Positions 47,783 through 56,900 of a stretch of 64,000 nt of DNA are shown here, piece after piece; position 1 is the first letter of the stretch; each line of letters begins with the position of its first letter. Source of the stretch: an uncultured Collinsella sp. Lineage in GTDB: Bacteria > Actinomycetota > Coriobacteriia > Coriobacteriales > Coriobacteriaceae. The notes below the pieces were generated by a model. It worked only from the letters and a program-made list of their open reading frames with translations. It did not search any database and was not told the origin of the DNA. A program made the position numbers and the translations under genes. The stretch covers positions 75,525 through 139,524 of the forward strand of contig CABUPH010000004.1 of assembly GCA_902493375.1 (NCBI GenBank), written 5' to 3'.

Positions 47783-48697
47783 ATGGGTACGGTGAGAAAC
47801 GCGCGCGTTAACCAGGGCGGCCCCAAGTGCGCCGGCATCGTCGGCCTTGGCCTCATCGGCGGCAGCTTTGCCCGCGGCTATGCACAGGCGGGCGTCCGCG
47901 TGCTGGCCTGGGACCCCGATGACGACGTCATGACGGCCGCCAGCATGGGCACTGTCGCCGGCGAGCTCAATGACGAGACGCTCGGCGAATGCGATATCAT
48001 CGTCTTGGCCTGCTACCCCGAGGCCTGCATCGAGTGGCTTGAGGCGCACGCCCAGGCACTCGCCGACGCCACCGATACCGAGGCCATCATGGGCCCCGTG
48101 GTGATCGACACCGTGGGCGTCAAGGGCATCGTGTGCGAGCGCGCCTTTGAGCTTGCCCGCGAGCACGGCTTTTACTTTGTGGGCGCACACCCCATGGCGG
48201 GCACCCAGTACTCGGGCTATGCGCACTCCCGCGCCGACCTGTTCCAGGGTGCGCCGCTGGTGCTCGTGCCGCCCGCGGTAGACGATGCGCTCAAGCTGGA
48301 GCTTTTGGGCCAGGTGCGCGAGATGGTGCGCCCCTTGGGCTTTGGCAAGTTCAGCGTGACCAGCGCCGCCGAGCACGACCGCGTCATCGCCTTCACGAGC
48401 CAGCTTGCGCACGTGGTGTCCAACGCCTACGTAAAGAGCCCGACCGCCCAGGTCCACCACGGCTTTTCGGCCGGTAGCTACCGCGATCTCACCCGCGTGG
48501 CGCACCTCAACCCGCAAATGTGGTCCGAGCTCATGATCGACGACGCCGACGCGCTCGCCTTCGAGATCGACCACCTGATCGAGTCGCTTGGCGCCTACAG
48601 CCGTGCGCTCAAGGACCGCGACCAGCGCTATCTGGAGAATCTCCTTGCCGAGGGCGACCGCATTAAGCGCGCACTCGACGACGAGGCCTCCCACTAG
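47783..48697 (+). CDS. tyrA: Prephenate dehydrogenase
   Basis: Oxidative decarboxylation of prephenate to 4-hydroxyphenylpyruvate for tyrosine. The 304-aa protein has the NAD-binding loop GIVGLGLIGGSFARG near the N-terminus, GAHPMAGTQYSGY, and a helical C-terminal dimer domain with HVVSNAYVKS. No ACT domain is present, so feedback must act elsewhere. 3 nt after aroF. Confidence 0.93.
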   Translation: MGTVRNARVNQGGPKCAGIVGLGLIGGSFARGYAQAGVRVLAWDPDDDVMTAASMGTVAGELNDETLGECDIIVLACYPEACIEWLEAHAQALADATDTEAIMGPVVIDTVGVKGIVCERAFELAREHGFYFVGAHPMAGTQYSGYAHSRADLFQGAPLVLVPPAVDDALKLELLGQVREMVRPLGFGKFSVTSAAEHDRVIAFTSQLAHVVSNAYVKSPTAQVHHGFSAGSYRDLTRVAHLNPQMWSELMIDDADALAFEIDHLIESLGAYSRALKDRDQRYLENLLAEGDRIKRALDDEASH

Positions 48698-48733
48698 ACC
48701 ACCAATCACGCCAGGTCGAAAGGACCGAAGCTT

Positions 48734-49840
48734 ATGGCGATTACCATCGATATCGACACCGCACGCCCCTACCAGGTGCATGTTGGCACGTTTTTGCTGG
48801 AGCAGGCGGGACCGCTCGTGCGCGCCACTGCCGGCGGCACCAAGGCCGTCATCGTGACGGACACCAACGTGGGCCCGCTCTACCAGATGCCCGTTAAGCA
48901 GAGTCTGGAGGCATCAGGCTACGAGGTGAGCATCTGCACCTTCGAAGCCGGCGAGGCCCATAAGCGCGCCGAGACCTATGTTGCCATTTTGGAGTTTGTG
49001 GCCGAGCACGAGCTTTCGCGCTCCGACGTGATCGTGGCACTCGGCGGCGGCGTCGTGGGCGACGTGGCGGGCTTTGTGGCCGCCACCTACATGCGCGGCT
49101 GCAAGTTTGTGCAGATTCCGACGAGCCTGCTCGCCATGGTGGATTCGTCGGTGGGCGGCAAGACCGCCATCGACCTGGCTGCAGGCAAGAACTTGGCCGG
49201 CGCCTTTTGGCAGCCGAGCGTGGTTATCGCCGACGTGGGGTGCCTGGCCACCCTCACGCCCGAGCAGTTCGCCGACGGCTGCGGCGAGGTTGTGAAGCAC
49301 GCTGTAATCGCCGATCCCGAGCTTTTCGCCGAGCTGGAGAAGACCCCGCTCACGCTGGAACTGCTTAACCAGGACGTGGCTCGCGTGGCGCTCATCATTG
49401 CCCGCAACATCGACATCAAGCGCGCCGTGGTCGTCGCCGACGAGCGCGAGACCAACCAGCGCAAGCTCCTCAACTTTGGACACAGCGCCGGACACGCCGT
49501 CGAGGCCTGCGAGCACTTTGAGCTCGGACACGGCAACTGCGTGTCGATCGGCATGGGCATCATCACGCGCGCCGCAGCCCTGCACGGCGTTTGCGATGCT
49601 GCACTGCCCGGACGTATTGAGGAGCTTTGTGCACGCCACGGTCTCAAGACCCGCCGTGAGCTTTCCGCCGACTCCATCTTCGCCGAAGCGCTCCACGACA
49701 AGAAGCGCGCCGGCGAAACCATCGACCTGGTGATTCCGCACGGCATTGGCCGTTGCAGCATCGACCGCACGCCGCTTTCCACATTCCACGAACTCATTGC
49801 CGAAGGCCTCGGCCAGAAGGGAGACGCATCCACATGCTAG
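48734..49840 (+). CDS. aroB: 3-dehydroquinate synthase
   Basis: Converts DAHP to 3-dehydroquinate. The 368-aa enzyme has NAD-binding VALGGGVVGDVAGFVAATYM, QIPTSLLAMVDSSVGGKTAI and metal-site elements around LLNFGHSAGHAVEACEHF. Its stop overlaps the aroA start by 7 nt. Confidence 0.95.
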   Translation: MAITIDIDTARPYQVHVGTFLLEQAGPLVRATAGGTKAVIVTDTNVGPLYQMPVKQSLEASGYEVSICTFEAGEAHKRAETYVAILEFVAEHELSRSDVIVALGGGVVGDVAGFVAATYMRGCKFVQIPTSLLAMVDSSVGGKTAIDLAAGKNLAGAFWQPSVVIADVGCLATLTPEQFADGCGEVVKHAVIADPELFAELEKTPLTLELLNQDVARVALIIARNIDIKRAVVVADERETNQRKLLNFGHSAGHAVEACEHFELGHGNCVSIGMGIITRAAALHGVCDAALPGRIEELCARHGLKTRRELSADSIFAEALHDKKRAGETIDLVIPHGIGRCSIDRTPLSTFHELIAEGLGQKGDASTC

Positions 49841-51153
49841 CCCGCATCACCCCGTCCCCGCTCAAGGGCACCGTTCCCGCCATCGCGTCCAAGTCGATGG
49901 CGCATCGCCTGATCATCTGCGCCGCGCTTGCCAACGGCGAGACGCACGTCACCTGCAACACCACCTGCGCCGACATCGAGGCCACGGTGCGTTGCCTCAC
50001 GGCGCTCGGCGCCCGCATCGAGACCGTCGAGGACGGCTTCCAGGTCCACCCCACCATGAAGAGTGTTGAGTTTGGCCTGCTCAAGGCCCTTGCCGGCGGC
50101 ACGCTCGACTGCGGCGAAAGCGGCTCCACGCTGCGCTTTATACTGCCCGTCGCCTGCGCGTTGGGCGCGGAGGCCACCTTTGTGGGCCAGGGTCGCCTGG
50201 GCGCCCGCCCGCTCTCCCCGCTTTCGGACGAGATCATCGCCGCCGGCTGCGACCTGCAGGGTCTGGGCGGCTTTCCGCTCAAGACGAGCGGACGCATGCG
50301 CCCGGGCACCTTTGTGCTGCCGGGCAACGTAAGCTCGCAGTACATCTCGGGCCTGCTGCTGGCAGCCCCGTTGCTCGCCCAGCCCTCCTGCGTGCAGGTG
50401 ACCGGCCTCATTGAGAGCCGCCCCTACATCAACCTAACCATCCAGGCCATGAAGGCCTTTGGCGTCGAGGTCAACGTCGAACGTATTCCGGCCAAAGACG
50501 GCCAGCCCGAGGTCACGAACTTCCACGTAAGCAGCGGCTCGTACCGCACGCCCGGCAGCGTGGCCGTCGAGGGTGATTGGTCCAATGCGGCCTTTTGGCT
50601 GTGTGCCGGCGCCATCGGCTCCGACCCCATCACTGTGGAAGGCGTGTCGCTGAGCTCCGCACAGGGCGACCGCAACGTGCTCGCCGCGCTTTCGCGCTTT
50701 GGTGCCCGCATCGTGCGCTCCACCAACGCCGCCACCGTGCAGTCCGACAAGCTCGCCGGCTTTGAGATGAGCGCCCACGACATTCCCGACCTGGTACCCG
50801 TTATCTCGGCCGTGGCCTCGCTGGCACAGGGCCGCACCTTTATCCGCGATTGCGCCCGTCTGCGCATCAAGGAATCCGACCGCCTGGTCACCACCACCCG
50901 CGAGCTCACCGCGCTGGGCGCGCAGGTGCGCATTGCCGGCGATGACCTCATCATCAAGGGTGTCGATGCCTTTACCGGCGGCGAGGTCGATTCGCACAAC
51001 GACCATCGCATCGCCATGATGGCCGCCATCGCCGCGAGCCGTGCCACCGGCGAGGTCGTGATCCACGGCGCCGAGGCCGTCAACAAGTCCTATCCCGATT
51101 TCTTCGACCACTACCGCCTGCTGGGCGGCAAGGTCACGCTCGAGGAGGAATAG
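49834..51153 (+). CDS. aroA: 3-phosphoshikimate 1-carboxyvinyltransferase (EPSP synthase)
   Basis: Adds enolpyruvate from PEP to shikimate 3-phosphate. In 439 aa there is SKSMAHRLIICAALANGE, CGESGSTLRFILPVACALGA, GNVSSQYISGLLLAAPLLAQ and DSHNDHRIAMMAAIAASRAT. Start ATG at 49834; the longer upstream frame overlaps aroB. Near the PEP site it reads GESGSTLRF, the form seen in glyphosate-sensitive class I enzymes (this is inference). Confidence 0.95.
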   Translation: MLARITPSPLKGTVPAIASKSMAHRLIICAALANGETHVTCNTTCADIEATVRCLTALGARIETVEDGFQVHPTMKSVEFGLLKALAGGTLDCGESGSTLRFILPVACALGAEATFVGQGRLGARPLSPLSDEIIAAGCDLQGLGGFPLKTSGRMRPGTFVLPGNVSSQYISGLLLAAPLLAQPSCVQVTGLIESRPYINLTIQAMKAFGVEVNVERIPAKDGQPEVTNFHVSSGSYRTPGSVAVEGDWSNAAFWLCAGAIGSDPITVEGVSLSSAQGDRNVLAALSRFGARIVRSTNAATVQSDKLAGFEMSAHDIPDLVPVISAVASLAQGRTFIRDCARLRIKESDRLVTTTRELTALGAQVRIAGDDLIIKGVDAFTGGEVDSHNDHRIAMMAAIAASRATGEVVIHGAEAVNKSYPDFFDHYRLLGGKVTLEEE

Positions 51154-51154
51154 C

Positions 51155-52252
51155 ATGTCCTCGACCTTTGGCAACGTCTTGCACTTAAGCATCTTCGGCC
51201 AGTCGCACTCCCCCGCTATCGGCTGCTCGCTCGATGGCATCCCGGCGGGCATCGCCGTGGACCAGGAGAAGCTGCAGGCCTTCCTCGACCGTCGCGCCCC
51301 CGGTCGCGACGAGACCGCAACCAAGCGCCGCGAAGCCGACGCCGCGCATATCATCGCCGGTGTGGTCGATGGACACACCACCGGCGCGCCCATCGCCGCG
51401 ATTATCGAGAACACCAACACGCGCTCCAAGGATTACTCCGAGCTACGCCGCAAGCCCCGTCCGGGACATGCGGACTTCCCCGCGCGCGTGAAGTATCACA
51501 ACATGCACGACGTCGCCGGCGGCGGGCATTTTTCCGGCCGCCTGACGGCACCCCTGTGCATCGCCGGCGGGATCGCGCTGCAGGCACTCGAGGCCCGCGG
51601 CATTCAGGTCATGGCGCACGTCGCGCAGATCGGCGGCATCTCCGACCTGCCGATGGACGATATGGTCTATCGCGAGGCCGACCGCAAGGCGATCCTTACG
51701 AACGACCTGCCCTGCATTGACGCCGCCGCAGCCGGCCGCATGCGCGAGGAGATCCTAGCCGCGCGCGACGAACTCGATAGCATCGGCGGCATCGTGGAGT
51801 GCGGCATCTACGGGCTTCCCGCGGGCATCGGCGACCCCATGTTCGACGGCATCGAGAACCGCATCGCGCAAATCGCCTTTGGCATTCCCGCCGTAAAGGG
51901 CGTGGAGTTTGGCATGGGCTTTGCCGTCGCTGCCATGCGCGGCAGCGAGAACAACGATCCGTATCGCATCGATGCCGAGACCGGCGATATCGAGGTCGAG
52001 TCCAACAACGCCGGCGGCATTCTGGGCGGCATTTCGACCGGCGCGCCCGTCATGTGGCGCATGGCCGTAAAGCCGACGCCCTCCATTGGCCGCGAGCAGC
52101 AGACCGTGGATATGGACGCCATGGAAAACGCCGAGCTCTCAGTCCACGGCCGTCACGATCCCTGCATCGTCCCCCGAGCCGTCCCCGTAGCCGAAGCAGC
52201 CGCCGCCCTCGCGATTTGGGACGCCCTCCTCGAGGACGCAGGCCAGCTCTAA
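51155..52252 (+). CDS. aroC: Chorismate synthase
   Basis: FMN-dependent removal of phosphate from EPSP to give chorismate. The 365-aa enzyme contains FGQSHSPAIGCSLDGIPAG, KPRPGHADFPARVKYHN, AGGGHFSGRLTAPLCIAGG and GRHDPCIVPRAVPVAEAAAA. It starts 1 nt after the aroA stop. Confidence 0.96.
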   Translation: MSSTFGNVLHLSIFGQSHSPAIGCSLDGIPAGIAVDQEKLQAFLDRRAPGRDETATKRREADAAHIIAGVVDGHTTGAPIAAIIENTNTRSKDYSELRRKPRPGHADFPARVKYHNMHDVAGGGHFSGRLTAPLCIAGGIALQALEARGIQVMAHVAQIGGISDLPMDDMVYREADRKAILTNDLPCIDAAAAGRMREEILAARDELDSIGGIVECGIYGLPAGIGDPMFDGIENRIAQIAFGIPAVKGVEFGMGFAVAAMRGSENNDPYRIDAETGDIEVESNNAGGILGGISTGAPVMWRMAVKPTPSIGREQQTVDMDAMENAELSVHGRHDPCIVPRAVPVAEAAAALAIWDALLEDAGQL

Positions 52253-52305
52253 CCCGACTCACCTGAGTTGCCCGTCAACTCTGTCATTACGTGAAAGGGG
52301 CCTCC

Positions 52306-53451
52306 ATGGACCTTGCCGATATTCGCCAGACCATCGATGGCATCGACACCACGCTCCTCAACAGCTTTGTCGAGCGTATGGACATTGCCACCGAGGTCGC
52401 CAAGTCAAAAATCGAGATGGGCAAGGCCGTCTTCGACCCCGCCCGCGAGCGCTCCAAGCTCAACAACCTCGCCAGCCGCGCGCCCGAGCGCTACGAGGCA
52501 CAGACCATCGCCCTGTTTCGTCTCCTCATGAGCATGAGCAAGGCCGAGCAGCAGCGCTACATCAACGAGCTCAAGGGCATCACCGTCTCGCAAAAGGCCC
52601 ACGCCACGGCCGTAGCCTTCGACACGCCTTTCCCCCAGACTGCCAGCGTCGCCTGCCAGGGCGTGGAAGGTGCCTATAGCCAGATTGCCGCGTGCAAACT
52701 CTTCGACGTGCCCGACATCGCGTTTTTCGAGACCTTCGAAGGCGTTATGCGCGCTGTGCGCGACGGCTTCTGCGAGTTTGGCGTGCTGCCCATCGAAAAC
52801 TCAACCGCCGGCTCGGTCAACGCCGTCTACGACCTGCTCGCCCAGTTCGACTTCCACATCGTGCGCTCGCTTCGCCTCAAGATCGACCACAACTTGCTCG
52901 TCAAGCCCGGCACCAAGCTCGCCGACGTGCGCGAGGTCTACAGCCACGGCCAAGCTATTGCCCAGTGTGCCGGCTTTATCGAGTCCCACGACCTGCACGC
53001 CACCAAGTACCCAAACACGGCCATGTCGGCCGAGATGGTTGCCAATTCCGACCGCACCGATGTTGCCGCCATCGCATCGCGCAGCTGTGCCACGCTGTAT
53101 GGCCTCGAGGTGTTGGAGCCCAATATCCAAGACTCGGACAATAACTACACGCGCTTTGTCGTCATCAGCCGCGAGCCGCGCGTCTACCCCGGCGCCAACC
53201 GTACCTCACTCATGATTACCACGGCCAACGAGCCGGGCGCGCTCTACCGCGTGCTCGAGCGCTTCTATGCGCTCAACATCAACCTCATCAAGCTCGAGAG
53301 CCGCCCCATCCCCGGCCGCGACTTTGAGTTTATGTTCTACTTTGATCTGGACTGCCCCTTTGGCAGCAAGGCCCTCGACGACCTGCTCGATTCCATCGAC
53401 GACGTGTGTGAGAGCTTTACCTACTTTGGCAGCTACACGGAGGTGCTCTAG
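52306..53451 (+). CDS. pheA: Chorismate mutase / prephenate dehydratase (P-protein)
   Basis: A bifunctional enzyme for phenylalanine. Residues 1-~90 form an AroQ-type chorismate mutase (DIRQTIDGIDTTLLNSFVER, EVAKSKIEMGK). The dehydratase follows (VACQGVEGAYSQIAACKLF, FGVLPIENSTAGSVNAVYD) and then an ACT domain near 300-370 (PGALYRVLERFYALNINLIK, ESRPIPGRDFEFMFY) that usually binds Phe. ATG at 52306 after AAAGGGG; a GTG at 52291 is less likely. Confidence 0.93.
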   Translation: MDLADIRQTIDGIDTTLLNSFVERMDIATEVAKSKIEMGKAVFDPARERSKLNNLASRAPERYEAQTIALFRLLMSMSKAEQQRYINELKGITVSQKAHATAVAFDTPFPQTASVACQGVEGAYSQIAACKLFDVPDIAFFETFEGVMRAVRDGFCEFGVLPIENSTAGSVNAVYDLLAQFDFHIVRSLRLKIDHNLLVKPGTKLADVREVYSHGQAIAQCAGFIESHDLHATKYPNTAMSAEMVANSDRTDVAAIASRSCATLYGLEVLEPNIQDSDNNYTRFVVISREPRVYPGANRTSLMITTANEPGALYRVLERFYALNINLIKLESRPIPGRDFEFMFYFDLDCPFGSKALDDLLDSIDDVCESFTYFGSYTEVL

Positions 53452-54702
53452 ATGACCGATACCGCCGCAACCCGCCCCTACGGTGTGCTGGGCCGCGTGC
53501 TGGGCCACAGCTACACCCCGACCATCTACAAGGAGCTCGCAGGCCTGGAGTATGTGCGTTTTGAGCGTGAGCCCGAGGATCTCGAGGCTTTTATGACGGG
53601 CGACGAGTGGGAGGGCACCAACGTAACCATCCCCTACAAGCGCTCCGTCATGGAGTATCTGGACGAGCTGAGCCCGCTCGCCGAGCGCATGGGCAACGTC
53701 AACACCATCACGCGCCTGCCCGACGGCCGCCTGCGCGGCGATAATACTGACTACTTCGGTTTTCAGTGCCTTGTCGAGGAGCTGGGGGTTGAGGTCGCCG
53801 GCAAGAAGGCTCTCGTGCTCGGAGCCACTGGTGGCGCCGGCACCACGGCAAGTATGGTGCTGGGAGACCACGGCGTCATCGTCGTACCCGTGGGTCGCAC
53901 AAGCGAGGTCAATTACGACAACATCTCCCAGCAGTCCGATGCAACGTTACTCGTCAACTGCACGCCCGCCGGCATGTTCCCCCACTGCCCCGACGCGCCT
54001 TGCACGCTCGAAGGGCTCGATGCGCTCGAAGGCGTTATCGACATTGTCTACAACCCCGCCCGCACGGGACTCATGCTCGAGGCCGAGCGCCGCGGTATCC
54101 CCTGCATCGGCGGCCTGCTAATGCTCGTGGCCCAAGCGGCACAGGCCGTCGAGCGCTATACCGGCCAGGTCACCCCGCGCGAGCGCATCTTGGATGTAAC
54201 GGAGTGCCTGTCCCGCCGCGAGCAGAACATCGCGCTCATCGGCATGCCGGGTTCGGGCAAAACCCGCGTGGGCGAGCAGATTGCCCTGTTCACGGGCCGC
54301 GAGCACATCGACCTCGATCGCGCCCTCGAGGAGCGTCTGGGCATGCCCTGTGCCGACTATATCGTCGAGCGCGGCGAGGCGGCCTTCCGCGAGCAGGAGA
54401 CGACTGCGCTGGCCGACATCTCCAAGCGTAGCGGTCTGGTGCTTTCCACCGGCGGCGGCGTGGTCACGCGCGACGAGAACTACCCGCTGCTACATCAGAA
54501 CAGCCAGATCGTGATGCTCAACCGCAAGCTCGACGAACTCGCCCACAAGGGACGCCCCATCACCGCCCGCGATGGCATCGATAAGCTCGCCGAACAGCGC
54601 ATGCCGCGCTACCGCGCCTGGGCCGACTACATCATCGACTCGCGCGACTGCGCCGCCAACACCGCCCAAGCCCTCCTCGACACCCTCCCACCCGCTCTCT
54701 AA
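53452..54702 (+). CDS. aroEK: Shikimate dehydrogenase-shikimate kinase fusion
   Basis: A 416-aa two-enzyme protein. The N-terminal ~255 residues are shikimate dehydrogenase (GRVLGHSYTPTIYKELAG, TNVTIPYKRSVMEYL, GDNTDYFGFQCL, NADP loop LVLGATGGAGTTASM). The C-terminal ~155 are shikimate kinase (P-loop IALIGMPGSGKTRVGEQIA, REHIDLDRALEERLG, STGGGVVTRDENY). The reactions are consecutive in the pathway. It follows pheA with no gap. Confidence 0.95.
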   Translation: MTDTAATRPYGVLGRVLGHSYTPTIYKELAGLEYVRFEREPEDLEAFMTGDEWEGTNVTIPYKRSVMEYLDELSPLAERMGNVNTITRLPDGRLRGDNTDYFGFQCLVEELGVEVAGKKALVLGATGGAGTTASMVLGDHGVIVVPVGRTSEVNYDNISQQSDATLLVNCTPAGMFPHCPDAPCTLEGLDALEGVIDIVYNPARTGLMLEAERRGIPCIGGLLMLVAQAAQAVERYTGQVTPRERILDVTECLSRREQNIALIGMPGSGKTRVGEQIALFTGREHIDLDRALEERLGMPCADYIVERGEAAFREQETTALADISKRSGLVLSTGGGVVTRDENYPLLHQNSQIVMLNRKLDELAHKGRPITARDGIDKLAEQRMPRYRAWADYIIDSRDCAANTAQALLDTLPPAL

Positions 54703-54712
54703 CCAAAACCAC

Positions 54713-54737
54713 CGCAAAGGGGACAGGCACCTTTGTG
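54713..54737. repeat. REP-like palindromic element
   Basis: CGCAAAGG-GGACAGGCA-CCTTTGTG: 7 of 8 arm bases pair. It lies in the 64-bp gap between aroEK and aroQ. The GGGGACAGGCACC core is reminiscent of REP elements mobilised by RAYT transposases. Only one copy was noticed in this window. Confidence 0.4.
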
Positions 54738-54766
54738 TTGGTTTCTCGACTGCAAAGGAAGCAACC

Positions 54767-55204
54767 ATGAAAGCACTCGTCATTAACGGCCCCAACCTCA
54801 ACATGCTCGGCATTCGCGAGCCAGGCATCTATGGCAGCGACAACTACGACCGCTTGGTCCAAATCTGCGAGGAGGCAGGCGCCGCGCAAGGCTTTGACGA
54901 GGTCGAGGTCTTCCAGTCTAACCACGAGGGCAGCATCGTCGACAAGATCCAGGAGGCCTACGGGAAGGTCGACGGCATCGTCATCAACCCAGCCGCCTAC
55001 ACGCACACGAGCGTGGCGATCCTCGATGCCCTCAAGGCCGTCGCCATCCCTGCCGTCGAGGTACACATCAGTGCCGTAGAGACGCGCGAGGACTTCCGTC
55101 AGGTAAGCTATGCACGCCTGGCCTGCTTCGCCACCATTACGGGCGAAGGCCTCCAGGGCTACGCACACGCGATGGAGCTGCTGAGGGAGCATCTCGAAAA
55201 GTAG
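54767..55204 (+). CDS. aroQ: 3-dehydroquinate dehydratase, type II
   Basis: Dehydrates 3-dehydroquinate to 3-dehydroshikimate. The 145-aa enzyme has the type II signatures NGPNLNMLGIREPGIYG (catalytic Tyr in IYG), NPAAYTHTSVAILDAL and EVHISAVETREDFR. ATG at 54767 with AAGGAAG upstream. Last gene of the operon before a strong terminator. Confidence 0.95.
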   Translation: MKALVINGPNLNMLGIREPGIYGSDNYDRLVQICEEAGAAQGFDEVEVFQSNHEGSIVDKIQEAYGKVDGIVINPAAYTHTSVAILDALKAVAIPAVEVHISAVETREDFRQVSYARLACFATITGEGLQGYAHAMELLREHLEK

Positions 55205-55249
55205 CCTCGCGAGCAAATCCATCAACGCGATTCACACGCTAATAATGCC

Positions 55250-55290
55250 AGTGCCGCCAGCAGCAACCTCGCTACTGGCGGCACTTTATT
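55250..55290 (+). terminator. Terminator of the aro operon
   Basis: An 11-bp stem AGTGCCGCCAG/CTGGCGGCACT (55250-55260 with 55275-55285) followed by TTATT. Confidence 0.85.
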
Positions 55291-55334
55291 ACTGGCATAT
55301 AATCGTTGCTGTCACACTACGTCTGGAGACCCAC

Positions 55335-55802
55335 ATGCTGAGCATTCACCTGGGAGATTACCCCGGTTCCATCTACGATACCGAAACCTATTTTAGGAAC
55401 TCATACTTGGACTCATGGTTCGAAGACCCTATGGCCGCACAGATTATTAAAAGCGTGGACGGATCAGAGCTCATCGGTCCCCACAACATCGTAAGCAAAC
55501 AGCTGGGCTCGATCACCCCACTCGAACTGTCCGGCGGCGTTAAGACGCTGCTGCTGGTGCGCAATCTCCCAAATATGGTGTTCAACGCATCCACCTGCGG
55601 AGACAACTGTGCCCGCTGGCTACTCAAGATCGGCAAAGAGCAGGATGTGCTGGTGACCTTATACCACATCATGAAATTCCCCTGGAAGAGCTTTGAAATC
55701 CGCATTGAAAACGATGGCCGCATCGTCAGAAACATGCAGGAGTTTGTCGGCGCCACGAATGATTTTCTGGATGTTGAAGATGCGACTAGAATGCCGCACT
55801 AA
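55335..55802 (+). CDS. DUF4869 protein
   Basis: A 155-aa protein of unknown function. MLSIHLGDYPGSIYDTETYF, ELSGGVKTLLLVRNLPNMVF and NASTCGDNCARWLLKIGKEQ fit DUF4869. In many genomes such genes pair with a small partner and may belong to toxin-antitoxin-like systems, but none is visible here. ATG at 55335; earlier in-frame starts would lie inside the aro terminator. A TATAAT box is at 55298-55303. Confidence 0.75.
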   Translation: MLSIHLGDYPGSIYDTETYFRNSYLDSWFEDPMAAQIIKSVDGSELIGPHNIVSKQLGSITPLELSGGVKTLLLVRNLPNMVFNASTCGDNCARWLLKIGKEQDVLVTLYHIMKFPWKSFEIRIENDGRIVRNMQEFVGATNDFLDVEDATRMPH

Positions 55803-55948
55803 GTTCTATTGCCGTAATCGCTGAATGCGGTTGCGAAAGACTTATCGGAGTGTTCGAGGGCAGAGCAGTAAGCCACGCAAAACGTTTAAAACCAAGGCTA
55901 CGCCCATGCGTTGGAGTCGCTGAAAGGCCAATCCACATCAGCAAGACG

Positions 55949-55980
55949 AAAAAAGCCCAGACCACCAAGCGGTCCGGGCT
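55949..55980 (-). terminator. Terminator of tRNA-Arg(UCU)
   Basis: On the minus strand AGCCCGGACC pairs with GGTCTGGGCT (G-T wobble) and TTTTTC follows, 10 nt after the tRNA. Confidence 0.85.
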
Positions 55981-55990
55981 TAATAAACGA

Positions 55991-56067
55991 TGGTGCTCCA
56001 TGGCGGATTCGAACCGTCGACCTTGGGATTAGAAGTCCCCTGCTCTATCCAACTGAGCTAATGGAGC
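55991..56067 (-). tRNA. tRNA-Arg (anticodon UCU)
   Basis: A 77-nt cloverleaf: acceptor GCTCCAT/ATGGAGC, D-arm GCTC/GAGC, anticodon loop CTTCTAA, T-loop TTCGAAT, CCA encoded. One T-stem position is an A-C mismatch. Confidence 0.93.
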
Positions 56068-56121
56068 AAATAACCGCACGCCCAAGCAAGCGCAAGCCTG
56101 TCAGGCGCAAGTAATTATAAC

Positions 56122-56889
56122 CTAGTTGAACTGCTCGCGGTACGCCTTGCAGACCTCATCGACCGGGCCGTCCATGCGAAGGTCACCCTTCTCAATCCAA
56201 ACTGCACGCTGGCAGATGCGCTCAACCTGCTCCATGGAGTGCGAAACGAACAGAACCGTCACGTCACCGCTCTGGATAAAGTGCTGGATGCGGGCCTCGC
56301 ACTTCTGCTGGAAGAACACGTCACCGACGGACAGCGTCTCGTCAACGATCAGAATATCGGGCTCGGTAATCGTCGCGATTGCAAAGGCGATACGCGCCAC
56401 CATGCCCGAGGAGAAGTTCTTAAGCGGCATATCGACAAAGTTCTGAAGCTCAGCGAACTCGATAATGCCGTCAAAGTTGGCGTCGATGAACTCCTTGGTA
56501 TAGCCGAGCAGGGCGCCGTTCAGATAGATGTTCTCGCGGGCGGTCAGCTCGGGGTCAAAGCCGGCACCAAGCTCAATCAGCGGCGCAATGTTACCGTGCA
56601 CCTTAACGCTGCCCTCGCTAGGCTCAAGCACACCGGCGATAATCTTGAGCATCGTAGACTTACCGGAACCATTGGTGCCAACCAGACCCACGACCTCGCC
56701 ACGATGAATATCAAACGAGATATGCTTAAGCGCCCTAAACTCCTCAAAGAACAGCTCGTGCTTGGCAAGCTTGATGAAGTACTCCTTGAGGTTGGTCAGC
56801 GACTCGGACGCCATGTTAAAGATCATGGTGACGTCGTCGACCTCGACAGCCAGAGGCTGCTCGCTGTAATCAACAACAGATTCAGTCAT
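56122..56889 (-). CDS. Polysaccharide ABC exporter, ATP-binding subunit (Wzt/TagH-like)
   Basis: The ATPase of a two-part exporter for cell-surface polysaccharide. In 255 aa there is Walker A GLVGTNGSGKSTMLKII, a degenerate signature LKNFSSGMVARIAFAIA and Walker B DILIVDETLSVGD. The N-terminal FFEEFRALKHISFDIHRGEV is typical of TagH/Wzt. No C-terminal carbohydrate-binding domain is present. ATG at 56889; the partner permease is upstream. Confidence 0.88.
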   Translation of the reverse strand: MTESVVDYSEQPLAVEVDDVTMIFNMASESLTNLKEYFIKLAKHELFFEEFRALKHISFDIHRGEVVGLVGTNGSGKSTMLKIIAGVLEPSEGSVKVHGNIAPLIELGAGFDPELTARENIYLNGALLGYTKEFIDANFDGIIEFAELQNFVDMPLKNFSSGMVARIAFAIATITEPDILIVDETLSVGDVFFQQKCEARIQHFIQSGDVTVLFVSHSMEQVERICQRAVWIEKGDLRMDGPVDEVCKAYREQFN

Positions 56890-56900
56890 CACAGCACTCC

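Noticed and set aside
46766..48781. 671-aa minus-strand ORF antisense to aroF and tyrA
   Set aside because: Long shadow ORF caused by high GC; the composition is typical of antisense reading and the plus-strand genes are unambiguous.
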